Shown here one piece after another: positions 7,354-14,772 of a stretch of 28,912 bases of DNA (within the stretch, counting starts at the first letter, position 1; each line of letters opens with the position of its first letter). The notes beneath the pieces are model-generated. The model did not search any database and had not been told where the DNA came from. It worked only from the letters and a program-made list of their open reading frames with translations. The DNA is from Chthonomonas sp. UBA2785 (GTDB lineage: Bacteria > Armatimonadota > Fimbriimonadia > Fimbriimonadales > Fimbriimonadaceae). The position numbers and the translations under genes are program-made. Location of the stretch: positions 1 to 28,912 of the forward strand of contig DEIB01000024.1 of the NCBI GenBank assembly GCA_002352215.1, in the 5' to 3' direction.

Positions 7354-7917
7354 TTAGTAGGTCAGAAACTCAGCGGCCAAACGCGTGTCGTCGGTGAGCT
7401 CCGGGTGGAAACTGGTGCCCAGCAGTTTGCCCTCGCGCACGGCCACGATTTTGTCGTCGTAGCGGGCGAGCACCTCAACGTTTGCGCCAATCTCGGTGAC
7501 GATGGGCGCGCGGATAAAGACGGCGGTGAGGGGCTCATCCCATCCCGCCATGGGTACCTCGGTTTCGAAGCTGTGCACCTGCGCCCCAAAGGCGTTGCGG
7601 CGCACGGTGATGTCAAGGAGTTCCAGCGCGTACTGGGTGCGGTTCTCAATGCGCTTGGCCAGCATGATCATGCCCATGCAGGTGCCCCAAATCGGCATGC
7701 CCGCCGCCGCCCGCTCGCGGATGGCCGCCCCAGTGCCGTAGCGCTCCAGCAACTTGCCCACGGTGGAGCTCTCACCGCCGGGGATTACCAGTCTGTCTAC
7801 CTGGGCGAGGTCTTCGGGGGTGCGGACTTCGCTCACCTCGGCCCCCAGCCCGGCAAAAACTTGCATATGGCAGGCGTAGTCCCCCTGGATGGCCAAGACC
7901 CCGACGCGCGAACTCAT
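7354..7917 (-). CDS. pdxT: Pyridoxal 5'-phosphate synthase glutaminase subunit
   Basis: Glutamine amidotransferase subunit of the PdxS/PdxT PLP synthase. It releases ammonia from glutamine and passes it to PdxS. At 187 residues it has normal length. The expected features are GVLAIQGD at 5-13, the GGESST block at 48-53, the nucleophile Cys80 in GTCMGM, and the His171/Glu173 pair in FHPEL. All three triad residues are present. No pdxS is adjacent, so the synthase subunit must be encoded elsewhere. The gene is transcribed leftward, divergent from the arginase gene across 59 bp, and has no Shine-Dalgarno next to its ATG. Confidence 0.95.
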   Translation of the reverse strand: MSSRVGVLAIQGDYACHMQVFAGLGAEVSEVRTPEDLAQVDRLVIPGGESSTVGKLLERYGTGAAIRERAAAGMPIWGTCMGMIMLAKRIENRTQYALELLDITVRRNAFGAQVHSFETEVPMAGWDEPLTAVFIRAPIVTEIGANVEVLARYDDKIVAVREGKLLGTSFHPELTDDTRLAAEFLTY

Positions 7918-7923
7918 GGGGCG

Positions 7924-7929
7924 AGGTTA
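7924..7929 (-). promoter_or_regulatory. Candidate -10 element (TAACCT) of pdxT
   Basis: On the minus strand TAACCT is followed by exactly 6 bases and then the pdxT ATG. A transcript starting at the usual distance would begin at or next to the start codon, giving a leaderless mRNA. No good -35 is visible. Confidence 0.5.
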
Positions 7930-7963
7930 CCGAGCCTCCCGGTTCTGGATTCGGGCCCGGTAG

Positions 7964-7969
7964 TAAGAT
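7964..7969 (+). promoter_or_regulatory. Candidate -10 element (TAAGAT) of the arginase-kdsD unit
   Basis: TAAGAT is followed by 7 bases and the ATG at 7977. The hexamer lies in the 59-bp divergent spacer shared with pdxT. Only a poor -35 (near 7941) is present, and the AAGGG next to the ATG is too close to act as a normal ribosome site. Confidence 0.5.
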
Positions 7970-7976
7970 CAAGGGC

Positions 7977-8963
7977 ATGATTGAGCTGATTGGCTCACCC
8001 TTCGATGGTTGCGGCCGCCGCACGGGTAGCCGGCTAGGCCCCGCCGCCCTTCGCATGGCGGGCATGCCCGAGGCCCTCGCCCGCCTGGACGAGGTAATGG
8101 ATAGCGGCGACACGATTCCGCTGGACACGCACCCGCTGCCGGGCTGGGCCGAAACCGCCCAACTGGCCATCCGCGCCTATCAAGCCCTGGCCCCGCGGGT
8201 GGAAGCCAGCATCCGAGCCGGTCACATTCCGCTGATGATGGGCGGGGACCACAGCCTCAGCATGGGGTCGCTGGCCGGGGCCCTGCGCGCCACCGAAGGC
8301 GACCTGGCCGTGGTGTGGATTGACGCGCACATGGACCTCAACACTCCTGCCACCAGTCCGAGCGGCAACCTGCACGGCATGCCCCTGGCCGCGGCCCTGC
8401 GGATGATGGACGACGCCCCGAACCCACACATCCCCGATGCCCGCCGCGCCGACCTCGACATTGTGTGGCAGCAGATTCTCACCACCGTGATGCCGGAGTA
8501 CACGCCCAAGGCTGTGGCTTGGATTGGCCTGCGCGATGTGGACCCGGGCGAAGCCGCCAACCTGATGAACATCCCGCAGGCGCGCGCCATCACCATGCAG
8601 GAGATTGACGACAAGAGCATCGGCAATGTGATGGATGAGCTCGAAGCCTGGCTCTCGGCCCGCAACGTGAAGAACGTGTGGTTGAGCTTTGACGTGGACG
8701 CCTTGGACCCGATCTACGCCCCGGGCACGGGGACGGCGGTGCGCGGCGGACTGACCTACCGCGAAGGGCACCTGGTGGCGGAGAGGTTCTGCCGCCAGTT
8801 TGCCAGCAGTAGCAATCCGTATCGTTTGGTCGGTTTGGACTTGGTGGAAGTGAACCCCCTAGCCGACATGAACAACGAAACCGCCGCGGTAGCAGTGGAA
8901 TGGGCGTGCAGCCTGTTTGGCCGCACGGTGCTGCACCAGTACAAGGGAGACGCCGCGCCGTGA
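7977..8963 (+). CDS. rocF: Arginase (ureohydrolase family)
   Basis: Hydrolyses arginine to ornithine and urea with a binuclear manganese centre. The metal-ligand motifs are complete: GGDHS (His92), DAHMD (Asp116, His118, Asp120) and SFDVDALDP (Asp239, Asp241). The SPSGNLHGMP block at 127-136 and the GLDLVEVNP block around Glu291 are typical of true arginases rather than agmatinases or formimidoylglutamases, so arginase is preferred. The length of 328 residues is slightly above the usual 300, from an extra stretch at about 143-175. No other arginine-catabolism gene is nearby. The TGA overlaps the kdsD GTG (GTGA). Confidence 0.88.
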   Translation: MIELIGSPFDGCGRRTGSRLGPAALRMAGMPEALARLDEVMDSGDTIPLDTHPLPGWAETAQLAIRAYQALAPRVEASIRAGHIPLMMGGDHSLSMGSLAGALRATEGDLAVVWIDAHMDLNTPATSPSGNLHGMPLAAALRMMDDAPNPHIPDARRADLDIVWQQILTTVMPEYTPKAVAWIGLRDVDPGEAANLMNIPQARAITMQEIDDKSIGNVMDELEAWLSARNVKNVWLSFDVDALDPIYAPGTGTAVRGGLTYREGHLVAERFCRQFASSSNPYRLVGLDLVEVNPLADMNNETAAVAVEWACSLFGRTVLHQYKGDAAP

Positions 8964-9931
8964 GCACTGACCACCTGACCCGCCTGCAGCAGGTGCTGCG
9001 GGACGAAGCCGGCGCCCTGACGACCCTGGCCGACCGACTGGACGATGCCTTTGCCCTGGCGGTGACCTGGATGCACGAGTGCAAGGGTCGGGTGGTGACG
9101 TGCGGCGTGGGCAAGAGCGGCCACATTGCGGCCAAGGCCAGCGCAACCCTGAGCAGCACGGGCACGCCGAGTGTCTTTATGCACGCCGCCGAGGCCGTGC
9201 ACGGCGACCTGGGCATGGTGACGGCGCAGGACCTGGTGCTGGTTTACACCTACAGCGGCGAAACCGATGAACTCGTGCGGCTGTTTCCGTCATTCCGGCA
9301 GATCGGGGCGCGGGTGATTACGATGACCGGGCGGAGACAGAGCTCAGCGGCGCACCTCGCCGACCTGGTGCTGGACGTGAACGTGGAGCGCGAAGTTTGC
9401 CCCCACAATCTGGCCCCGACCACCAGCACGACGGCCATGCTGGCGGTGAGTGACGCCCTGGCGGTGGCGGTGATGGAGGCGCGGAACTTCCGGCCCGAAG
9501 ACTTTGCCAAGTTCCACCCGGCGGGGGCGCTGGGCCGCCGCCTGACCTTGCGCGTGGCCGACACCATGCGCACCGGCGATGACCTGGCGATTGTGGGCGA
9601 GACCACTCCGCTGCTGGAAGCGATGGGCGTGATTACGCGCGCGGGCTCCGGTGGGGCGTGCGTGGTGGACCAAGCCGGACGGCTGACCGGGTTTGTGAGT
9701 GACGGCGACCTGCGCCGCTTCTTCCTGAGCGGGAAGGATGCCCGAACCGCGGCGACCAAGGACGCGATGTCGCCCTCGCCCAGCACCATCGAGCAGGACA
9801 TGCTTGCGTTCGAGGCACTGGAAGTGTTCCAGAACCATCCGCGCAAGATCGGCGAGATGCCGGTGGTGTATCACGAGCGCCCGATTGGGCTGCTGGTGTT
9901 GAAGGATCTGCTCCGCGCGGGCCTGGTTTAA
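8960..9931 (+). CDS. kdsD: Arabinose-5-phosphate isomerase (KdsD/KpsF/GutQ family)
   Basis: Interconverts ribulose 5-phosphate and arabinose 5-phosphate, the first step toward Kdo in Gram-negative envelopes. An N-terminal SIS domain (about 40-175) contains CGVGKSGHIAAK (48-59), HGDLG (81-85) and SGETDE (99-104). The signature FHPAGALGRRL is at 185-195. Two CBS domains follow (about 200-260 and 268-323). The frame is open back to 8900, but the GTG at 8960, which overlaps the arginase stop, is the best start; it gives 323 residues, matching the family. Other Kdo genes are not in the window, so a different sugar-phosphate substrate cannot be excluded. Confidence 0.88.
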   Translation: MSTDHLTRLQQVLRDEAGALTTLADRLDDAFALAVTWMHECKGRVVTCGVGKSGHIAAKASATLSSTGTPSVFMHAAEAVHGDLGMVTAQDLVLVYTYSGETDELVRLFPSFRQIGARVITMTGRRQSSAAHLADLVLDVNVEREVCPHNLAPTTSTTAMLAVSDALAVAVMEARNFRPEDFAKFHPAGALGRRLTLRVADTMRTGDDLAIVGETTPLLEAMGVITRAGSGGACVVDQAGRLTGFVSDGDLRRFFLSGKDARTAATKDAMSPSPSTIEQDMLAFEALEVFQNHPRKIGEMPVVYHERPIGLLVLKDLLRAGLV

Positions 9932-9936
9932 GACCA

Positions 9937-9988
9937 ACCAAAGAACCCAAAACGAAAATCGCCCCTCGTCCGGCGGGACGAGAGGCGA
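9937..9988 (-). terminator. Intrinsic terminator of the rplU-rpmA operon
   Basis: A 13-bp stem (9959-9971 with 9976-9988, one wobble) with a 4-base loop. On the minus strand it is followed by TTTTCGTTTTGGG. It lies 22 bp beyond the rpmA stop. On the plus strand no T-run follows, so the rightward arginase-kdsD unit has no terminator of its own here. Confidence 0.9.
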
Positions 9989-10010
9989 CTCAGATTGCGA
10001 TTGATAACCG

Positions 10011-10271
10011 TTACGCGGTCTGGTGTTCGTACACGCACACCCACTTGCGGTTGCGTCGCGTTTCGAACTTCACCTGGCCGCCGACCATGGCGTACAGGGT
10101 GTGGTCGTTGCCCATGCCCACGCCGGCGCCGGCGTAGAACTTGGTGCCGCGCTGGCGAACGATGATGCTGCCAGCCTTGACGATTTCGCCCGCGTAGCGC
10201 TTCACGCCGAGGCGCTGGGAATTGCTATCGCGACCGTTCTTGGATGAACCTTGACCCTTCTTATGTGCCAT
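10011..10271 (-). CDS. rpmA: 50S ribosomal protein L27
   Basis: Ribosomal protein near the peptidyl-transferase centre. The 86 residues begin with the diagnostic MAHKKGQGSSKNGRDS and continue with QRLGVKRYAGE, IIVRQRGTKFYAG and VGMGNDHTLYA. The N-terminus starts directly with the mature-type AHKK sequence, without the cleavable leader of the Firmicutes protein. It is 25 bp downstream of rplU, with an AGAGGT Shine-Dalgarno about 10 bases before the ATG. The obg gene that often follows is absent; a terminator follows instead. Confidence 0.98.
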   Translation of the reverse strand: MAHKKGQGSSKNGRDSNSQRLGVKRYAGEIVKAGSIIVRQRGTKFYAGAGVGMGNDHTLYAMVGGQVKFETRRNRKWVCVYEHQTA

Positions 10272-10296
10272 TTCTCAATTACCTCTGGGATCGGGC

Positions 10297-10611
10297 TTAC
10301 TTGGCCACGACCTCGTCAACGCGAAGGAAGGTCACCGGTTGGCGGTGGCCCCAGTGCTTGCGCACGTTCTTCTTCGGCTTGTAGTTGAAAGCTTCGATCT
10401 TCTTGGCCTTGCCCTGACGGATGATCGTGGCCTTCACGCGGGCGCCCTTCACAAACGGGCTCCCGATGGTCACTTTGCCGTCGTTGTTCAGCATCAAAAC
10501 TTCGTCGAGTTCAATCTTCGTGCCCGGCTCGCCTTCCAACTTTTCAACTTGGAGCACTTCGTCCTTGGCGGCCTTGAACTGCTTTCCGCCGGTCTTCACA
10601 ATCGCATACAT
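10297..10611 (-). CDS. rplU: 50S ribosomal protein L21
   Basis: A 104-residue L21, normal length. It starts MYAIVKTGGKQFK and carries the conserved VEKLEGEPG, FVKGARVKATI, KPKKNVRKHWGHRQ and TFLRVDEV blocks. The frame is open further upstream, but the ATG at 10611 is preceded by GGAGGT at 10620-10625 (8-base spacing) and a promoter, and it matches the family N-terminus. It is the first gene of the rplU-rpmA unit and lies 59 bp downstream of the diguanylate cyclase on the same strand. Confidence 0.97.
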   Translation of the reverse strand: MYAIVKTGGKQFKAAKDEVLQVEKLEGEPGTKIELDEVLMLNNDGKVTIGSPFVKGARVKATIIRQGKAKKIEAFNYKPKKNVRKHWGHRQPVTFLRVDEVVAK

Positions 10612-10644
10612 ACGCAAACACCTCCAACGGTGGGGCGAATCGAG

Positions 10645-10674
10645 ATTATGCCTCAATTCGTTGGTGGTCCTCAA
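10645..10674 (-). promoter_or_regulatory. Sigma70-type promoter of rplU-rpmA
   Basis: On the minus strand TTGAGG (plus 10669-10674) is followed after 18 bases by CATAAT (plus 10645-10650). These are 4/6 and 5/6 matches to the -35 and -10 consensus. Transcription would begin near 10638 and leave a leader of about 27 bases with a strong Shine-Dalgarno. The -35 overlaps the stop region of the upstream gene. Confidence 0.65.
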
Positions 10675-12545
10675 GCCGCTTCGGGCTGTGAGGCCAGGAT
10701 CGCCACGAAATCTGGGTCCAAGTACCCCGAATTCGTGCCCTTCCGATAGTTCCACACCGTCGCGCCGGCCCGGAGGTAGTCCCGGCTGCTCGGTCCGGCG
10801 TGGACCAAGGCCCGCGCCAAGTTGAGTGCCACCGACCAATCATGGGGTAAGTCCAGCGCCCATTCCGGGGTCTCCTCGGGCAACAAGATCATCAGCGCGA
10901 AGGCCCGGGTGAGGGCATCAATGCCTTCAATGCCACACTTTTCCATCAGCCGGAGCGCCACGAGATCGCGGCGCAAGGTTTCCAGTTCCGTCGCACATTC
11001 AGCCAATGCCGCATCGGAGACGTAACCCCGGATCATCGAGAGATCGAAGGGCCGGATTTCCATCGGGCGCGGCGAAGCTTGGGCGGCGGTGGCCACACAG
11101 TTGCGGCCATTGCGCTTGGCTTCATAGAGGGCCACGTCGGCGGCTTTCAGCACCAGGCTAGGGGTGTTGCCATTTTCAGGGTAGTTGGCCACCCCGAAGC
11201 TGGCCGTCACCTGCCGGGTTTGGCCCGCGGCGTTCACATACTGCAGTTTGCTGATGGCCTCGCGCAGGCGTTCTGCGGTTTCCTCGGTCCGCTTCTGGTC
11301 GAGGTCAGGCAGGATGACGGTGAACTCTTCGCCGCCGTAGCGCGCGGCGAGGTCGTGTGACCGGACCTGATCGCGTAGCGTGCGGGCCACTAGGCGCAGC
11401 ACTTCGTCACCGGCGTCGTGACCCTCTTCCTCGTTGAACTTGCGGAAGTGGTCGACGTCAATCATCAGCACCCCCACCGAGGACTTGTTGCGGTTCTCGG
11501 TCAGCTTCGCAAGGAAGTCCTGCATGGCGCGGTGGTTGGCAATCCCGGTGAGGGGGTCATGCCGGGCCAGGCGCTCGGATGCTTCGAACAGATGCGCACT
11601 GTGTAGAGCGAGGGCGAGGTGCTCGCTGATAGTCTGGTAGAGGTCCACCGTATCAGCAAAGGCTGTATCGTCAGCCCGGCCGACGTACTCGATGACGCCG
11701 AGCAGGTTGTCACCTACAATAAGCGGGTGCACCACGAGGCCGCCGGGCGGCAAGTAGCAGATCTTGGCTTCAATCTCGGCGGTTAGCGGCGAATCTTCGG
11801 CTTGGGCCAGCACAATGGACTTGCGTTGGGTCGCCACGAGGTCGGCGAGGCACTTGGGGGTGTCGCTTAGTGGCAAGTGCCCGAAGAACTGCAGTCCTTG
11901 GCGGTTGGCGCCTACGTTGGCGGCCAGTTCCAGGGCATTCTGCTCCTCGTTGTACGTCCACAGCATCACGGCCGCGAGCTCAGCGGCGGACGCGATGGAG
12001 TGCGTAGCGGCCACGGCCAGCGACTGCTGGGTTTGATTCATGTTCAGCGCCTTGCCAATGCGCTTGAGGGCGTCGGCCTTGCGCTCGCTCAGGCTGGCCT
12101 TGCGCCAGGCGTCGTACTCTTCGGCGGCTTCCACCACCAGCACCAGCAGGTGGGTGGGGTCGTGGGCGGGCAGGCCCGCTCCCAGCAGGCGCACGCCATT
12201 CAGCAACAAGTGCGATGGGAAGCCCCGGAACACCGATTCGGCCAAGAGCCCAACCGGACTCTCAAAAATGTTCTGCCCCTTGGCCAGCGCCGGCACGCGG
12301 CGGGCTAACCCCCAGGATTGTGTGACCTCGCCTGTGTCTTTGATCACCGCTCCACCAATCTGGCCTTCGTCAAACCGGGAAAAGAGCATGGCCCAATCGA
12401 GGCTGAGCGAGAGAGTGTCGCCGTCGGCATTGTGAACTTCCAGGGGGAATCCCTGGCCGTAATCGGACCAATCTTTTTTGTGGACGGAGAGGCCGGCGCT
12501 TTCCAGTGCCGTCTTCAGTTCATTGGGGAGGGGGGACTCAGGCAC
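10671..12545 (-). CDS. GAF-GGDEF diguanylate cyclase
   Basis: Predicted to make cyclic di-GMP from two GTP. There is no signal peptide or membrane helix, so it should be cytoplasmic. Residues 1-165 are an unrecognised N-terminal region. A GAF-like sensory domain covers about 170-320. The GGDEF domain (about 325-485) has the DPLTGIANHRA start, DVDHFRKFN (363-371) and the active-site signature GGEEF at 404-408. An intact inhibitory I-site RSHD (395-398) sits five residues before it. A further helical region (about 500-624) after the GGDEF domain is not recognised. The start is a GTG at 12545; no Shine-Dalgarno is visible. It is divergent from the lipoprotein gene across 87 bp. A role in pilus or surface control is possible given nearby pilus genes, but unproven. 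Confidence 0.9.
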   Translation of the reverse strand: MPESPLPNELKTALESAGLSVHKKDWSDYGQGFPLEVHNADGDTLSLSLDWAMLFSRFDEGQIGGAVIKDTGEVTQSWGLARRVPALAKGQNIFESPVGLLAESVFRGFPSHLLLNGVRLLGAGLPAHDPTHLLVLVVEAAEEYDAWRKASLSERKADALKRIGKALNMNQTQQSLAVAATHSIASAAELAAVMLWTYNEEQNALELAANVGANRQGLQFFGHLPLSDTPKCLADLVATQRKSIVLAQAEDSPLTAEIEAKICYLPPGGLVVHPLIVGDNLLGVIEYVGRADDTAFADTVDLYQTISEHLALALHSAHLFEASERLARHDPLTGIANHRAMQDFLAKLTENRNKSSVGVLMIDVDHFRKFNEEEGHDAGDEVLRLVARTLRDQVRSHDLAARYGGEEFTVILPDLDQKRTEETAERLREAISKLQYVNAAGQTRQVTASFGVANYPENGNTPSLVLKAADVALYEAKRNGRNCVATAAQASPRPMEIRPFDLSMIRGYVSDAALAECATELETLRRDLVALRLMEKCGIEGIDALTRAFALMILLPEETPEWALDLPHDWSVALNLARALVHAGPSSRDYLRAGATVWNYRKGTNSGYLDPDFVAILASQPEAA

Positions 12546-12632
12546 TCGTTACATAAGTTTTCGGTTCAAATCAGGCCGAACAAGAGGCCAAATGAGAACG
12601 ATGACAGGGGGAAATGCGTCATCCTCTTGAAA

Positions 12633-14477
12633 ATGCGAGTTTGTGGCTGGATCATAGCGGCAACGGCCTTGACAACCTTCCTGTTTGGTTGCGGTGGGGG
12701 CGGTGGTGGAGTCACCACGGGTGGCGCAACGGGCGGTGGCACCCGCCAACTGGGTGACATTTGCCCGGCGGGCACCCCGGCCGGCACCCTCAACTACCGC
12801 ACGACGTGGGGTTCGTCGCCCTCGGTGGCCAGCCAAGTTGTGCAACTGCTGGATGCCAATGGCCAAGTGATCCGCACCGAAAGCTTGGACCGCGCTAGTC
12901 AATCCACCGGCCAGATCATCGCCAGCAGCCTGACGCCGGGAGTTTATGAACTCCGCGCGCGGCTGTTTGCGGCGGCGGGGGGCACGGGCACCGAACTCGG
13001 TACCACCAGCCAGGTGCTGGATTTCTGCGGCACGGGCTCGAACACGGTGAATGCCAATACATCGTTTGGCACGTCCGCGCAATCCGTTCGCATCAACCCC
13101 ACCAGCTTGACCCTGAAGGAGCAAGCCGTGCGGCGCATCGTTTCGACGGTGTGGGCGGCGGATGGCTCGGCGCGCTTTGTCACGCCGGGTTCGATCTCCT
13201 TTACGAGCTCCGCCACGGGTACGGCTACAGTGAGCGCGGCGGGCGTCGTCACCGGCGTCAACGCGGGCACGGCCAATATCACTACGACTTGGGCCGAGGG
13301 GCCGCTGAGCGGTTCGATGGGCGTGACCGTCGAGGATCTCGTCATCACTCGCACCAAGTGGACGGTGCTGGTCTACATCAATGCCGCGAATGACCTCTTC
13401 CAGGCCAGCGACCTCAACGTTAACCAGATGGAGCGGGTGGCGAACAACCCCGACGTCCGCTTTGTGGTGCAGTGGAAGCAGTCGCGCGACCAATTCCCGA
13501 GTTCGAGCTTCGACGGCGTGCGCCGGTATCTGGTTAAGTACGACACCACGGGCAACATCGCCAGTGAACTCGTGCAGAACAACATGGTGAACGGCCTCGG
13601 CCAGCCGCTCGACATGGGCGACCCGCAAACCCTCAACGACTTCATCACCTGGGGCAAGGCCAACTATCCGGCCGACCGCTACTGCCTGGTGGTGTGGAAC
13701 CACGGCAATGGCTGGAAGCGCAGCAACCTGGAAGAAGGCGGTACGCGCGGCTTTAGCTATGACGACGAATACGGCACCAGCATCCAGACTTGGGAGATTG
13801 ACGAAGCGCTGGGTTCCAACGTGTTCGACATCCTGGCCTGGGACGCAAGCCTGATGCAGATGGTGGAAGTCGCCTACGAAGCCCGCAACCGCGCCCGTTA
13901 CGTGGTGGGCAGCGAGGAAAGCCCCCCGGCGGATGGCTACCCCTACGACGCAGTGTTTGATGGATTCCGGGACAATCCGGACGCGCCCACGGCGGACCTG
14001 ACGCTTGGTTTTGTGGAGGCAATGGTGAACCACCCGCCCTACGCCACCCGCAAGATCACCCAAAGCGTGATTGACACGAGTCGCCTGCCGGCGCTGGCGA
14101 CGGCGGTGGACATCCTGGCCGCAAACCTGATTGCGCAGGAAGCCAATCTCCAGACCATCGCGCCACTGATCCGGGCCAACGCGCAGGCTTACAGTCCGAA
14201 TTCGACCCGCGTGTACCGTGACCTCATTGACATCTGCACTCGCCTGAACGCGGAAGCCGGCACGCCAGCCCCCGTGAAGGCAGCGGCGACCAATGTCATC
14301 ACGGCGGCCAACAACGCGATCATCCATGAGGGCCACAACAACCAGAGCGCGGGAAGCCGAGGGGTCTCGATTGACTTCATGGGCAAGGACCTGTACCCCA
14401 GCCTCCGGCCGGATTACGAACGCCTCAAATGGGCGGCGGATACCCGCTGGAATGAGTGGCTGGCCGTCGCGCCATAG
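12633..14477 (+). CDS. Clostripain-family (peptidase C11) lipoprotein with Big-2-like domain; nucleophile Cys replaced by Ser
   Basis: Predicted exported lipoprotein of 614 residues. The signal ends in LFGC with lipidated Cys20, followed by a glycine/threonine-rich linker. An Ig-like region (about 45-150) and a Big-2-like domain (about 152-236, ending in the typical GVVTGVNAGTANIT block) precede the C11 region (about 245-614). The C11 fold is supported by WTVLVYINAANDL, the catalytic-His block WNHGNGW (His357) and VEVAYEARN followed by VGSEESPPADGYPY. The family nucleophile sits in DACLM; here it is DASLM, Ser406, codon AGC at 13848-13850. Activity as a cysteine protease is therefore doubtful. 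The frame is open back to 12318 over the divergent gene, but the lipoprotein signal fixes the start at 12633. Confidence 0.85.
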   Translation: MRVCGWIIAATALTTFLFGCGGGGGGVTTGGATGGGTRQLGDICPAGTPAGTLNYRTTWGSSPSVASQVVQLLDANGQVIRTESLDRASQSTGQIIASSLTPGVYELRARLFAAAGGTGTELGTTSQVLDFCGTGSNTVNANTSFGTSAQSVRINPTSLTLKEQAVRRIVSTVWAADGSARFVTPGSISFTSSATGTATVSAAGVVTGVNAGTANITTTWAEGPLSGSMGVTVEDLVITRTKWTVLVYINAANDLFQASDLNVNQMERVANNPDVRFVVQWKQSRDQFPSSSFDGVRRYLVKYDTTGNIASELVQNNMVNGLGQPLDMGDPQTLNDFITWGKANYPADRYCLVVWNHGNGWKRSNLEEGGTRGFSYDDEYGTSIQTWEIDEALGSNVFDILAWDASLMQMVEVAYEARNRARYVVGSEESPPADGYPYDAVFDGFRDNPDAPTADLTLGFVEAMVNHPPYATRKITQSVIDTSRLPALATAVDILAANLIAQEANLQTIAPLIRANAQAYSPNSTRVYRDLIDICTRLNAEAGTPAPVKAAATNVITAANNAIIHEGHNNQSAGSRGVSIDFMGKDLYPSLRPDYERLKWAADTRWNEWLAVAP

Positions 14478-14495
14478 CGGCTAGAAAAAGGAAAG

Positions 14496-14528
14496 GGGGT
14501 GGCCGACCGGCGAAGATCGGACCACCCC
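14496..14528. terminator. Hairpin after the clostripain-like gene, possibly bidirectional terminator
   Basis: GGGGTGGCCGA (14496-14506) pairs with TCGGaCCACCCC (14517-14528): 11 bp with one bulged A and a 10-base loop. Rightward, the T-rich stretch (TGTTTTGTTG) starts only 13 bases later. Leftward, on the minus strand, CTTTCCTTTTTCT follows at once, which is the better terminator geometry. Confidence 0.6.
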
Positions 14529-14738
14529 TGGGTCTTGGCTTGTTTTGTTGTCGAACCGGGCGGTGTCCGACATGAGAGGTGTTCCCCGGATCTGCCTCTG
14601 TGAGTAGTGATGGAAGTACCAGGGTGAGGGCTCCGGGCTCAAAGTCCGTCATGCTTACGCGGGCAAGGCTACGGGGATTGCCCGTAACCTTGAGAGGGCC
14701 GGGGCCTTGGTGGGGTCCGGGGGCCAGTCGGCCAAGTG

Positions 14739-14747
14739 TGATATCAT
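14739..14747 (+). promoter_or_regulatory. Extended -10 promoter candidate of rpsR
   Basis: TGA-TATCAT forms an extended -10 (TGN plus 4-5/6 match). The expected start is near 14754, giving a leader of about 19 bases that holds GAGG at 14765-14768 before the ATG at 14773. No -35 is recognisable, as is usual for extended -10 promoters. Confidence 0.45.
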
Positions 14748-14772
14748 CTCAATCCCACGAGGGCGAGGTTCC

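Larger units (their letters stand above)
14478..14772 (+). other. 295-bp non-coding gap with several hairpins
   Basis: No convincing reading frame. It contains a strong hairpin at 14496-14528, a smaller one at 14575-14599 (AGAGG with CCTCT), and one at 14655-14687. The last pairs TTAC with GTAA and GGGCAA with TTGCCC around a 2-base bulge. The rpsR promoter and ribosome site are at the right end. I could not match the middle (about 14551-14735) to tRNA, tmRNA, RNase P, SRP RNA or a riboswitch class. It may be an rpsR leader or a separate small RNA. Confidence 0.5.

Noticed and set aside
12318..12632. Upstream extension of the lipoprotein reading frame
   Set aside because: It overlaps the 5' end of the divergent cyclase gene and would bury the lipoprotein signal sequence inside the protein. 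The start at 12633 explains the signal and lipobox.
12549..14336. Open frame of 595 codons on the minus strand opposite the clostripain-like lipoprotein gene
   Set aside because: Antisense shadow: the plus-strand gene has a signal peptide and recognisable domains, while the minus frame has His/Arg/Val-rich sequence and no family.
14551..14735. Possible SRP RNA, RNase P RNA, 6S RNA or riboswitch
   Set aside because: I looked for the conserved core sequences of SRP and RNase P RNA and for common riboswitch consensus blocks and found none. Kept only as an unassigned structured gap.
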